In this document: positions 24,015-35,240 of the stretch, one piece after another
How the letters are laid out: each line of letters opens with the position of its first letter
How positions within the stretch are numbered: the first letter of the stretch is position 1
NCBI GenBank assembly: GCA_037179335.1
Contig: JAKZHN010000016.1
Span: forward strand, 372,001-436,000
Length of the DNA stretch: 64,000 bases
From: Cyclaneusma minus
Taxonomy: Eukaryota; Ascomycota; Leotiomycetes; Marthamycetales; Marthamycetaceae
Direction of reading: 5' to 3'
Program-made: the position numbers and the translations under genes
Notes under the pieces: model-generated
Databases searched by the model: none
What the model was told of the DNA's origin: nothing
Seen by the model: only the letters and a program-made list of their open reading frames with translations

Positions 24015-24468
24015 TGCGGAGAGAATTCACGTCGGGAGAAAAGGCCCAAAGCACATGCAGGGATACCTCTCTGAATGTACTCAGACTTAGAGATTCTGTT
24101 TATCTGTCTTCCCATTATTGAACCTTTTGGAAAGTTAAAATAACATAAACCCAGAACATCTTTCTCGATCATTGGGCATTAACTGACTGCGGGGAAATCG
24201 TCTTGTTTTACTTCTCCTGGCACAATAACCTTTCCTTATCTCGACAAACATCTGGCAAGTCTTGTATTGACGCTGGACTTTAATTGGGGTTTAATTTTGC
24301 CGATCGTCCTAGAAATTGATATTGCACCGTATTTGAGTTTCTACTGTTTTTCCGAGATACTTTGGCTGCCGAAATCATGTGAAAGTCATGTATGCACTGT
24401 CACTTGGGTCCTTGACTCATTTCAAGTGATTGAATTGTCACAACCCATGTTGGTGACTTCAACTCGAG
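24015..24468. promoter_or_regulatory. shared divergent promoter region
   Basis: Lies between the start codons of the membrane-anchored coiled-coil gene (-) and the ankyrin-AAA+ gene (+). It contains the second copy of the GCGGGGAAAT stretch (24187-24252). No binding site can be named from sequence. Confidence 0.5.
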
Positions 24469-26714
24469 ATGGAAGATATTACCGATTCTACGCGTTCTTG
24501 CGACTGCGAAAGGCCGGCTATAATGAGCTCACCAACGGTAAAATAGCCCAGTGCATTTGAGTCCTTTGCCGTGAGAAAGAGCAGTGCTAATTCATGTCAG
24601 ACCCCGACACAAGGCATGGAGAAGAGCCCACGGAAGAGTGAGCAGTGGAAAGCTTTCCTGACTGCATCGGCTCATAGCTCTGTCTCGTCCCGAGAGAAAG
24701 CAGTCGGAGGATCCGCCGACCTGACGTCCGCCGGGAATCGAGATCGTCGTTTAACCATTGGATGTTCAAGCAATTGCAGTAGTTCGAGTTCTGACTCCGA
24801 ATTCCGGAGAGGACTCCCTTTTGGAGGCTCTGCTACTCCCCGAAATGCAGGGCGAAATTCGAGGGTTGGGGATGACCAACCATCGTCAGAGTCGAGCCCA
24901 TTGACTCTCAGCAGACTCGCATCCGCCCCGAAAGATGCCTCCAACCACGAAAGACGATCGCAATCCCCTTGGGACTTCAAGCTTCCCATCATTCCAGGAG
25001 ACCCTGAGGACTTGGTTTTGGTGCCGGGAGAAGCAGTCCCCGATTTCAATTTGAGGAGATTGGTTGGCGCCATCCAACATGGAGCAAGTTTCCAGGAGAT
25101 TCGAGATTACCTCAGTTACTATCGTCGGGAAGAGGTCACCAGACGCATCAACGGAACAGTCGACGGCTTTCCGACCATTTTCTACGCGACAGCTCGAAAT
25201 GATCCTAAGATCATCCGAATGTGGGACGCTTACGGGGCTGACGTGACCGCAGTGCATGAGACTTCCAAAGTCCCTCTCCTTGCGTTTGCAATCATGCTTG
25301 GGGACATCCTGAAGGCCGACACAACGAAAACTGTGATAACATTGCTGAGTCTGGGTGCTCCACCCGCTTCCATGCATTCCACGTACTACAGTCCGTTCCA
25401 CCGTGATCTGCCAGAGAATGGACCGGACGCCATGCTCTTGGACGATGATGAAAATATCAAAATGTGGTGTATAGAAGCTATTCGGGCCAGGCTTGCAAGG
25501 GCTACACATCTATCCCACCGCTACTACTTGGATCGAGCAACGAAAGTGAGCAAACCCACGAAGCGCCAGCAGCAAGTGGCCCGACACCGAAATGCTGAAG
25601 CACTGCTCGGTTTACCCTACTATCTCATCGGCCAGACCGCAGCAGCCGATCTTCTCAAGCAGAAGCTGCTCAGCCACATTCTAGTTGCGACGGCAAAGCC
25701 ATTGGTACTCGTGTTTGCTGGTCCATCTGGACATGGAAAGACAGAGTTGGCTAGAAGCCTGGGAGACTTGCTGTCTCTCGAATTAGAGATAGTTGACTGT
25801 ACCACCATGGGACGACAAGAAGACATGTTCGGTCCTCGACACCCCTATGTGGGAGCAGAGCATGGCTCTCCGCTGAACAACTATCTAGCCAGAAAATCTG
25901 GACAGCAAGGTATAGTGTTTCTGGATGAGTTTGAGAAAACCACTGCAGATATTCACCAAGCACTGCTGCTTCCGTTTGACAATGGTAAGTCCTTCTGAGT
26001 AAGCTGAGAACAAGGATGGATTGCTAACAAAGACACAATCAGGGGAGTATCAAGACCGTCGAAATCGGTCCAAGGTCGATTGCTCTAAGATTATTTGGAT
26101 TCTAGCTACGAATGCACTGGACCAGACAATCAAGGATTTCTGCGCGAAAAATCGTGAAATCGTTGCTATGGATGGTCATGATATTGAGAAGGTTGCACTC
26201 ACGCGGACTCTGTCGTCCGAACTCAAGCAAGGCTTTCTGGACAGGTTTGGTGTATGATTCTCACTCTCCATTACTCCTGTGCGAGGCAAGCATTTGCTGA
26301 CCATGAATGTTATAGCCTCCTGTCACGGGTCGAATCTCAGCATTCATTCCATGCTTGCCATTCTCCACCGGCGAACAAGCTGTGGTGGTACAAAAGTTCC
26401 TTCTCGAGCTCGCTCAGAAGGTCAAGTCTCCTATCAGGCTTGTGGACGGTCCAAAAGAGCAACTACTGGGCAACATTCTTCTGCATATCCGACAAGACTA
26501 CACAGTCTGTCGCAGCATGGCTGACAAAGAATACCATGTGGATCTTGGGGCAAGAAGTCTAGCAGCAGGCGCCAAGATTGTTGAGGATATGCTGGTGGAG
26601 GCCTATCTTGCTCTTGATGAAGAAATTGAGGAGACAGACAGTATGGTCGACTGTGTTGTCACGCCAGACATCGACGCTGGCGAGATCTCTGTAAAAATGG
26701 TCTCTCCTGTGTAG
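24469..26714 (+). CDS. ankyrin repeat plus Clp-type AAA+ ATPase, copy A
   Basis: Proposed exons 24469-24537, 24601-25984, 26043-26251, 26316-26714 (686 aa). The first intron has a clear GCTAATTC branch site; without it the start would be ATG 24616. The Ser-rich N-terminus (to about 140) looks disordered. About residues 205-285 carry degenerate ankyrin repeats (IFYATARNDPKIIRMW, VITLLSLGAP). The AAA+ module has Walker A GPSGHGKT (397-404), Walker B FLDEFEK (D465, E466), sensor 1 ILATNALD and a C-terminal ClpB-D2-like domain with sensor 2 GARSL. Ankyrins plus one Clp-D2-type AAA+ ring domain is the layout of animal CLPB/Skd3, a disaggregase; I cannot say this is an orthologue and see no clear mitochondrial presequence. 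Copy B at 32077-34171 shares exon lengths and faces it across the SNTX-like gene. Confidence 0.75.
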
Positions 26715-27645
26715 TATCTGGAGTAGGTTTGCACTTCGGAGGTTTTGTGGGTCAAATATTCATGCGGATTCAAGTTCAGATTCGACGTTATACGAGGCAT
26801 CTGGAAGTATTCAGTAAACACTTACACTATTCAGCCTTTGATTCTGAGGGGTTATTCGTGAGTAAATGTAGATGTAGCCAAATATCACGGTTGATAAAAT
26901 CATTGTGAATTCGTGGACGCTTCTGAACCAAAATTTAGAGTTATCCCCATCCTTGTTCCGATCTGTAGCTGGACTAATTGACACAAGTGGTTGCATATGA
27001 TTATGGACAATCAGAGTTTGGAATTGAGGACGCTCGAGACTTTTCTTCAAAGTTCAAAGATAACAATAGACTTCAATATATAGCAAGCAGTCTTGAACTC
27101 AGGTCTTTGTCGGCCTACCGGACTTGTATATTACGCACGAAAAGTCCGAGGCTCAAAATTGCGCGTGGGGCAATGAGGTGATAAAGCCAAGGAATACACA
27201 ATCCTCGAGGCCAAAGTTGAGTTTTCCCCCTTTATTTCAGGATTGGTTTAGGTTGCTCAGATAATAGTAGTTCTTTGGAGCCGGATTCTCCCTAAGGTCT
27301 TGGAAACTCCAAGCAGTCGGCATCATCACCGTGGACTTAATTTGTGACGGAGTTACGGAGTTAGAGTGGGGTTTGGAGGCAGCGGGAGCTTATTTGGGGA
27401 TAATCTTGAAGTTAGATCCGAACAGATGACTGAAATGATAGAGGGGGATAAGGTCATGTAAGTGTTTCACCTGAGATTTAAAATTCCATGTTGTAACACT
27501 GAGCATGTGTGGTGTCAGTGGAAACTTCTTCTGAGATTGCGCTGCCTCTCACCATTGCTCTCAACGACGGTTTCGTTTTCTCTCTACCTAACCTCCCCGT
27601 CCTTGCATCAAGTTTATCACTTCATTGTTACACCGCTGCTCCACC
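26715..27645. other. intergenic upstream of the SNTX-like gene
   Basis: Contains 3' sequence of copy A and the promoter of the gene at 27646. Open frames up to 87 aa are short, overlapping and without recognisable domains. Confidence 0.55.
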
Positions 27646-30600
27646 ATGTCCCTCAAACGCCCCGCCTTCAATCAGAATTCAACCTCCATTGGCACCTTCT
27701 ATGATTCACGAAAGGGCGGGTTTTTGTCTGGAAATCTGTTCAATACAGCACTTCTCCCTGGGGATGCGGTAACGGAAGACAAGACGTCAAAGTCGGAGAC
27801 GGATGTCAGCTTCGGCGATTCTTACTCAGAGAAGTTTCGAAGAATGGATGTCGGCCCCGAACTGGGAAGCAGCATTCTGGCGGGAATTGTGCAGCCGACT
27901 GGTTCATTGGCATATCTTATCGACGATCGGAGTCGCCCCAAAGACCTTGAAGCAGCGCTCTACTGCACTGTCATCAACAGCAGTGCAATTCTCAACTTCA
28001 CCAGCGGCGGTCTGAGACCCTCTCTGGCATTCTCAGAAATTGACTCCAGCGAGGCAACCCATGTGGTTACTGGCATTGAGCGTGGTCTCAGGAGTGTGCT
28101 TGTGGTTCGGTCTGCACTACCAGATCATGGCCAGGAAGGGATATCGGAGCCCCAGTTTCGAAGCGAGGTTGAAGCCTTGAAATCAGCAATCCAGAAATGT
28201 CAAATTCCGAAGGACAGGGGTGGCAGACAGTCGCACCTTGAGATTGCTGCATTCAGCGATATGTTGGCCAGATGAGCCTATGATTCTTAACGACTTCACA
28301 GAGGCTTGCGAATTTCCGGGTATCATGTCACTGGATTCACTGGATGAGAGCAGTGAAAAGCGGAAGGTGATCTCATACACTCTGCTGCCAGTCAGCATGC
28401 TGCCTATCCTCCTCCCCGTCAAGGTCCACAGCAAAAGTTGGGAGACGACTGGCACCCTCGACTACTTCGAAGATTTCGTCAAGGCATTCGACAACCACTA
28501 TGCTTGTTGGCGAAAGCTAGAAAGATACCTCGCCTTCATCAATAGTCACTCGCTTTACATACCTCCAAGCGATATCACAAACGCCTCGAACCGCCTGAAG
28601 AAGATGAGTAGGGCTCGGAACACGGTTCAAATAAAGTATCGCCAATTGCTCGAAGAAGTCCGGCAAGGCGTCTCGCAGCCGGTCGTTCTCCACAAGCTTC
28701 TGTATGACTTCACGGCTGGAGATCTCTCCCCGAAGATGATTTCTTCGGCATCGGAGGTGTACGGCGAGAAACTTGAATTCATCGATTCGATGGTCAGCAA
28801 AGGGGCTCAGTATATCGGGTACAACGGAGTGAATCTGACATCTCAAGTCCTGAAAGAAGATGGTCTAGACTGCTACATTTTGTTCTTCAACCATACTGCC
28901 CTTCGCGATGTCCCATCGTCTAAGGCCAACCAAGACTTGCTCCTCGAGCTTCTGGATGACCCTCAGCCCAAGGGAGTTTTTGTTGCCGACTGTGATGCTT
29001 TGGACTGCAAACAACTGCATATCGAGTCACTGGAGAAGGCATCTATCTATCACGTGCAGCAAGGAACCTTGATTTGTTCAGATCTGCTCGAAAATCGCCG
29101 GTTTCTAGCAGACAAATGTTTTGCGCAATTCAAAGAGTCAAGCCTGGAGACCGAGGATATTCATAAGCCAGTGAAGAGGCGGGTTGTCAAAATCCGCTGC
29201 CCGGGGCAAAATTGTGGCAATGAGTGTCGAGACTGGATCTGCTCTCGGTGTCTGAGCCCTATTGAGTACGGCTACAATGACGAGTACTTCTATTGCGACT
29301 GTGGCAGAAGTATTTCTTGGAACTGGAGCTACAAGTGCAACAGCCTATCTCATCATTCCGACTTTGAAGAATACGACCACTGCGAGTTGCGTTCGACGCT
29401 GCAGAATCTCGGGCAGGCAGACTACTTAAACATCTTGATTCTTGGAGAGACGGGTGTGGGCAAGTCGACGTTCATCAACGCTTTCATGAATTACCTCATA
29501 TTTCCTAGTCTTGACGAGGCCAAAAAAGATAGCAAGCTGAACTGGGTGATACCTTCAAGCTTCTCAACCCAGATCATGGATAGAAGTCGGCCGGATGGGA
29601 AAATTCAGCAAAAGGAAGTGAAGGTTGGGCATCGAGATGATGAGGAGGATGGAAGTCATGGCCGCTCGGCCACTCAACAATGCCAAGTATATCCGGTCAT
29701 GATTGGTTCGAAAACCTACCGTCTTATTGACACTCCTGGAATCGGTGATACGCGAGGACCAGAGTTCGACAAAAAGAATATGGCCGACATTCTGGCCACA
29801 ATCAACAGCTACGATGAGCTCCATGGCATTCTAATTCTTCTCAAGTCAAACAATTCCAGACTCACAATCACTTTTCGGTTTTGCGTGGAGGAGCTTTTGA
29901 TGCATTTGCATCGCAGTGCAGCGGAAAACATGGCCTTTGGATTCACGAACACCCGCATTTCAAATTACACGCCCGGCGATACGTTCGCTCCACTCCAGGC
30001 ATTGTTGGGCGAGCACCCCGACGTTGGTCTCTCATTCACAACCCCTACGACTTACTGCTTTGATTCAGAAAGCTTCCGCTACTTAGCTGCGTTCAAGAAC
30101 GAGGTGTACATGGACAATGAAGAAGACTTCCGGCGAAGTTGGAAGCACTCACGGGAAGAGGTTCTTCGTCTTCTGAGACACTTCGAAACGAAGACGCCGC
30201 ATCAGATACGAAGCACGATCAGCTTGAATGGTACTCGCCAACTGATCACGGAGATCACAAAGCCAATGGCAGAAATCTCTCAGTTAATTCGAACGAACAT
30301 TTCAATTTGCGAGGATCAGGTCAATGATCTGGCGACTACAAATCTCACTGGCAATCAACTTCTAAAGCACCTTCGAATGCAAAAGGTGCAGCTCAAAGCA
30401 GAAGAACTTCCAATGCCCAGGACTGTTTGCTCGGACGCGGCCTGCGTGGAGTACAAGGATGATGGTAATGGCACGATGATGACGATCTACAAGACTAAGT
30501 GCCACGACCCATGTTATCTCACGGATGTCAAAGCGGACCAAGTAGCTCACCCTTCGCTCATCAAATGCTGGGCGTTCAGCGGCCATGACTTTTGCCGAAT

Positions 30601-31330
30601 ATGTTCACATCATTGGATGTCACATCTCCACATACTCTACGAGTTGAAGGAGTACACCGTGACTGTCACCGATCCGGAGATTGAAAGACAATTGCAAGAG
30701 AATGCTTCGGATGTCGAACTACGCCAGACAGCCATTGAAAAACTCCAAGACGCGATCCAGGAATACGAGGACGAACGAACGAAGATTCGGGAGGCTGCCG
30801 CCAAATTTGGTATTTTCCTGAAAAAGTACTCCATTACTCCGTACAACGACGCCACGATCGCTTACTACGACCATTGGATCAAGCAAGAGAAAGCCAAGGT
30901 GGACGCTGGAGGCAACCCGCAAAAGCTTCAAAACCTCGAAGCCGATCGTCGACAGCACGAGGAGACTGTTGCTGTTCTTCAAGAGAATAGGTCCCGAAAC
31001 CTACCCAACAGTCAACCTCTGACCGAGTCAGAAGTCAATCACTTAGTGAAGAAGCTCTATCAGCTTCCTCACTTTGGAAATAGTCTCAAGGATGTTCAAA
31101 ATGGCATCACAACAGCACATCAAGGGACGTATCGAGAAAGGCCCTACAGAGTCAGATCCTACAACGCTCCCGTGAGGCCAAGCCCATTGCCACTAGCCAC
31201 CAAAGTTGGATCTTCCAGCGGTCAGCATCGCAGGTCTCAGAGAAATAAGGGGAACAAAAAGTCTGATGGAGGTTCTTCTCTGTCTTTTTCCAATGTGTTT
31301 TCACCACTGACAAGGTTCGTGGGTCTATGA
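27646..31330 (+). CDS. SNTX-like MACPF/thioredoxin/GTPase protein, frame broken near 28260
   Basis: Starts at ATG 27646 (CCACC-ATG). The first 200 or so residues resemble the MACPF-like N-terminal domain of the stonustoxin (SNTX) protein family, with an ATHVVTGI motif at about 28054-28080. The reading frame then moves by one base within 28220-28275; no convincing intron explains it (a weak GTGGCA...CACAG pair, 28220-28301, is possible). The second frame continues to 31330: helical region, thioredoxin-like region (about 28830-29110), Cys-rich possible zinc site (29190-29390), GTPase with P-loop GETGVGKST (29444-29470) and DTPG (29729-29740), a second Cys/His cluster (30420-30630), coiled coil (30660-31000) and basic tail. 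No signal peptide. SNTX-like proteins are widespread and not necessarily toxic; many look immunity-related. Either the gene is damaged, the assembly has an indel, or an unusual intron is used. Confidence 0.65.
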
Positions 31331-31641
31331 GATTGAGGTTATCAGGTTTCAGATTCATAAACTCTCGGTTGTTTGTACCCGTCCTAGTGTTCTATGTAGG
31401 TACATAGTTGAGTGTCTTATTTCTGTAGTCGTTTACTGTAGGGGGAAACAAAATATGAAAATGATTGGGCGGCTTTTTTCGCTTAGAAACTGTATCCAGA
31501 TTTTGTTACGAGATACCTGGTAGTCAGTCAAGCAAAGAGCCCGGCACGCTCGGGTTCGAGCTGGTAGGATTTCAGCGGCGGCCATAACATGTCACTGCTG
31601 CGAGACTCTGGGTGTTATCGTAGCTTCGAGTTGCTGGATGG
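31331..31641. other. 3' flank of the SNTX-like gene
   Basis: Convergent intergenic DNA up to the MITE. No gene is seen. Confidence 0.6.
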
Positions 31642-31944
31642 TACAGTGGGGGGAAAAAGTCTCCATACAGTTGGATGATTTATATCATTTTAAGCGATTT
31701 CTTGCACCTAAAATTTAGCTCGTTTTATCTGCAAAACTTAAAATAAACCTCAATGCCAATCCAAAACACGAATGGAAGGCGGTTTTAAAGCAATACACAA
31801 AGCAACTGAGCTTTATTATACAATATAGGTGTCAGGCAGTTATTAAAGCCAATGGATGCTATACCAAATACTAGAATAGCTTCAAAATAGCTTCAAATGA
31901 CACCAATCATCGAACTGTATGGAGACTTTTTTCCCCTCACTGTA
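31642..31944. mobile_element. Tc1/mariner-Fot1-type MITE with TA target duplication
   Basis: A 299-bp element (31644-31942) flanked by TA on both sides. Its terminal inverted repeats, 31642-31672 and 31913-31944 including the TA, begin TACAGTGRGGGG and end CATACAGTT; they differ by one substitution and one A-run length change. The interior is AT-rich, non-coding and contains a short direct repeat (TAGCTTCAAA twice near 31877-31898). No transposase is present, so it needs one in trans. It sits in the convergent gap between the SNTX-like gene and copy B. Confidence 0.85.
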
Positions 31945-32076
31945 TGATCAGATAATAAAAGCCAAGAGATTGAAAGCATCTAGATATGTTCGGTCTATCC
32001 TGTAACCCAGACACAATGAAATCTTCAATCCTTCCTTTTTCACTGTCCCCTCTTAGCCTAGCTCTCCTGAGCGCCC

Positions 32077-34171
32077 CTAGCCACGTGACAAATGAACCAC
32101 AACCTTGCCAGCCTTCACATCCACCATACACTTGATTGTGTCGTCAGTTTCTTCGATCTTCTTGTTAATACGGAGGTACTCTTCAGCAGGCTCGCCTTCG
32201 ACAAGAGCGGCTGCATAGATCAGACTTCTCGCCCCCAGGGTGACCGAGTACTCTTGATTAGCCAGCGTCTGACAGATGGTATGGTCCCGCTTCAGCTGAA
32301 TACGCACATTGCCCAGGAGCTGTTTCTGTGGTCCAACACCGAGGTTGATACGCTTCTTGGTTTTGTTTCCGAGAGCGAGGAGGGATTTTTGGACGATTAC
32401 TGACTGCTCAAAAGGAGAAAAAGGGAGGAATGGGACGAATCCGCCTCTAGAGAGAACCCGACCAGTCAGAGGAGCCTAAAAGATTCGTTAGCTAAATTTC
32501 GCTTGCAGGGCGGTCAATTCCAAGGGTAGTCTGCTAGATGCGTACCCCGAATCTTGTTTGAAAAACCTTTTTCAGTTGGTCGGTTAGTTTCTTTACGAGT
32601 ATTTGCTTCCCAGCCCAATCCGTGTCTTCCATCAGAGCTTTCTTGTTGCGCTGATGAAACTCCAGGATCTCGTTATCTAGAGCGTTGGTTGCGATGATGA
32701 AGATGGTGTTGGAGACGTCACGCTTGGAACGGTCTCTTCGATCATAGTATTCTCCTACACAAAAAATCAATTAACGAGGAAATTTTATAGCAAGAATCCT
32801 CACCTTGGTCAAAAGACTGCAACAGCGCTTGATGGACTCCGCGATCTGCCTTCTCAAATTCATCTAGGAAGACAATGGTGTTCTCTCCCGCTCTGTCAGA
32901 TAAGAAGTTGTTGAGAGGCGCTCCTTTTTCGGATTTCATGAACGGAGGGAAGCCCCCGAATAAGTCGAATTGATACTGCATGATTGTACAATCCACAATC
33001 TCCATCTCACGGGAAAGGAGGTTCCCGAGGTTTCGAGCGAGCTCCGTTTTGCCATGTCCAGAAGGTCCCGCGAAAATCAGAATCAATGGTCTCTTCCTCT
33101 CAGAGCCTGAGGATATGGTGATGTAGGCGAGTATTTTCTGAAGTAGCAGGCTGCTAGCTATCATCTGACCGATCAAGAAGTAAGGTAGAGTCAGCAAAGA
33201 TTGGATGTTCTCGTGTTCAGCGACTTGTTGGGGGCGTATAGACGACTCCTTGATGTTGGACGCCAGACTCAGCGAGTATCGCTGGGACAGATTTGCTGTT
33301 TTTGCAAACTTTTTTCGGGCATCACCAACACACCATTTCTTACCGTCCTCCTTGATGTCGGACAGCTCACGCGTTTCTGGTCCCTTTGGTGCGATATCGC
33401 GGTCCGGGGGAGTATAGAATGCTGCGGGGATCGTGTCAAGTGGTGCACCCAGGCTCAGTAAGAGCTTGACCATCTGAGTCGTGTCGGTCTCTTCGCCGCA
33501 CATGATGGCAAAGGCAAGAAGGGGTATCTGTGAAGGCTCGACAGTGGCCGTAATACTTGCACCATGTTGGATGCAAAGCTTGACGATTTTCTCATCGTTC
33601 GTTGCCACAGCGTAGAAGATGATAGGAACACCCCGGACTGTTCCTCCGAGATCCCCTGAGTCGTAATAGCTCATATAGCGTTGGAGTTCCTGTGAGCTTG
33701 CTCCATTCTGCATTGCTCCAGCAAAGTGCCGGAGATTGAACGATTGTCCGGGTCCGGTCTTCAGACCTGCAAGCCTGTCGAGGGATGGAAGCAGACTGTC
33801 CCCTTCAAAAGACAGGTTTCCATATAGACCGAGCGTGCCGTCGTTGCCATCTGGGATATACATATTAGTTGACCAAAGCAGAGCAGTTGAGTCAATATAT
33901 ACTGACCAGACCTTGCAGAAGATGGCTCTACAACCTCATCGGCCTTCGCATTGTAGTTTTTCGCGGAGCTGTGTCTTGCTATTGCTTTTTCAACATTCCA
34001 GTTTGTTTCCTATTGAAATCATATCACGGATCAGTCTCTGGCTTGTGGTTTTGGGGAAGAGCTCCTCACCTCTAGATAGTTTCTTGCCTCATCTTCGGTG
34101 CAACGACACCGACGTACGATTACGGCAATTCGAACGCTTCGCATAGCCGGTCCTACATACACGCTTGACAT
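32077..34171 (-). CDS. UBA-like plus ankyrin plus Clp-type AAA+ ATPase, copy B
   Basis: Proposed exons 34171-34070, 34009-33907, 33850-32804, 32754-32546, 32475-32077 (619 aa). A shorter model would begin at the ATG at 33863. The two upstream exons fit well: their junction forms TEDEARNYLEETNWNVEKAI (about residues 25-44), a UBA/CUE-like ubiquitin-binding helix pattern absent from copy A. Ankyrin-like repeats follow (IFYAVATNDEKIVKLCIQHG; MVKLLLSLGAPL), then Walker A GPSGHGKT (330-337), Walker B FLDEFEK (D398, E399), sensor 1 IIATNALD and a ClpB-D2-like end with GARSL. The last two exons are 209 and 399 bp, identical in length to those of copy A, so the pair arose by duplication before the N-termini diverged. 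Likely an ATP-driven unfoldase or disaggregase. Convergent with the SNTX-like gene. Confidence 0.75.
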
Positions 34172-35240
34172 TGTTGGGTCGGTGATGAGATAGAGTTTTC
34201 TGGACTGTTGTTCAAGGGACCTTGGAGTGGTATTCTGAGAATCTTTATACATTAAGACCCGTATGAACGCGGCTGTCACTTGGTCACGCTTCGTTTCTTC
34301 TAAGTTCTTGATTCTACAAGTCAAGTGTAATAGAACCCAGAAGTTTCAGGCAGAACATCGTTGTTTTGCGTTCCATTGTTCTCTTTCTTATGTCTAAAGA
34401 TGTAACACCACCGGTGATCTCAGTTCTAGGGGCAGCATCCGGGCCATAGGCTGATGATACCTGCATACCAACATGGCCGAATCTGTGTCTTAAAGAGACA
34501 GTAATGATGTGATAAGTCTTCAAGAAGAATTATATTAACCCTGGTCCAGAAAATTTCAGATGCTGAAATAAACTTCACGCCTTCATCTTGGTAAAGCAAT
34601 TACCAGGAGTGTATATGAGCCCTACAAAATAAACTTCGACTACAGCGTGAAATACATCCACCTTCTTGTGGGAAGTTCAGTGGGGACAAAGCTTGGGAGG
34701 ATGTGAAACTGGAGGCATAAAGCGTTGCAGTCACGCAGTGGTCCGACTGGGAGAGGAAATAAAGGGAACAAAGGCATGCAAGCGAAGTAGGCAAACTGAG
34801 TAATCTGGAATGCAGAGCATAAGAGGAACTTGTTTGATATGGCCGGACATGCTTTAGAAACATGCACACTATATGCTGCTTGCCTGGTAAACACTTGCGC
34901 GTGGGATCTTTGTCTGTTCGTCTCTCAAGTTCCTGCACCCTTGGTCGCCCTGAAGTGAAAAACACTCTTCGAGTTCAACACATGCGACTCACCCTCGTCA
35001 ACTTCGCTCTTCTAATTGTACAGTTAGGTGACACAAACAAACTTTTTGGCTGTTGCTACCGTTATCTGCTGGTCTCCGGACGTTGAGAGAGGCCCGCCGG
35101 CAGGTGCAGGGCATGCCTGCATCTGTCGTAGTTACCACGCGCCCCTGTTTTTATCGGGACCCTTGAATCTTAATGGCTACCTTATGATTCGCAATTTTCT
35201 AAACACTTAATCAGCTCTCCCATCCCCGTAAATATACAGC
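34172..35240. other. divergent intergenic region
   Basis: About 1 kb between copy B (-) and the NAPE-PLD-like gene (+). Several frames of 70-120 aa exist on both strands but have no domain, start-site or splice support. Probably two promoters. Confidence 0.55.

Noticed and set aside
27646..31330. Reading the SNTX-like gene as a secreted toxin
   Set aside because: No signal peptide; fused GTPase and Cys-rich domains; family members are widespread in non-venomous organisms; the frame is also broken.
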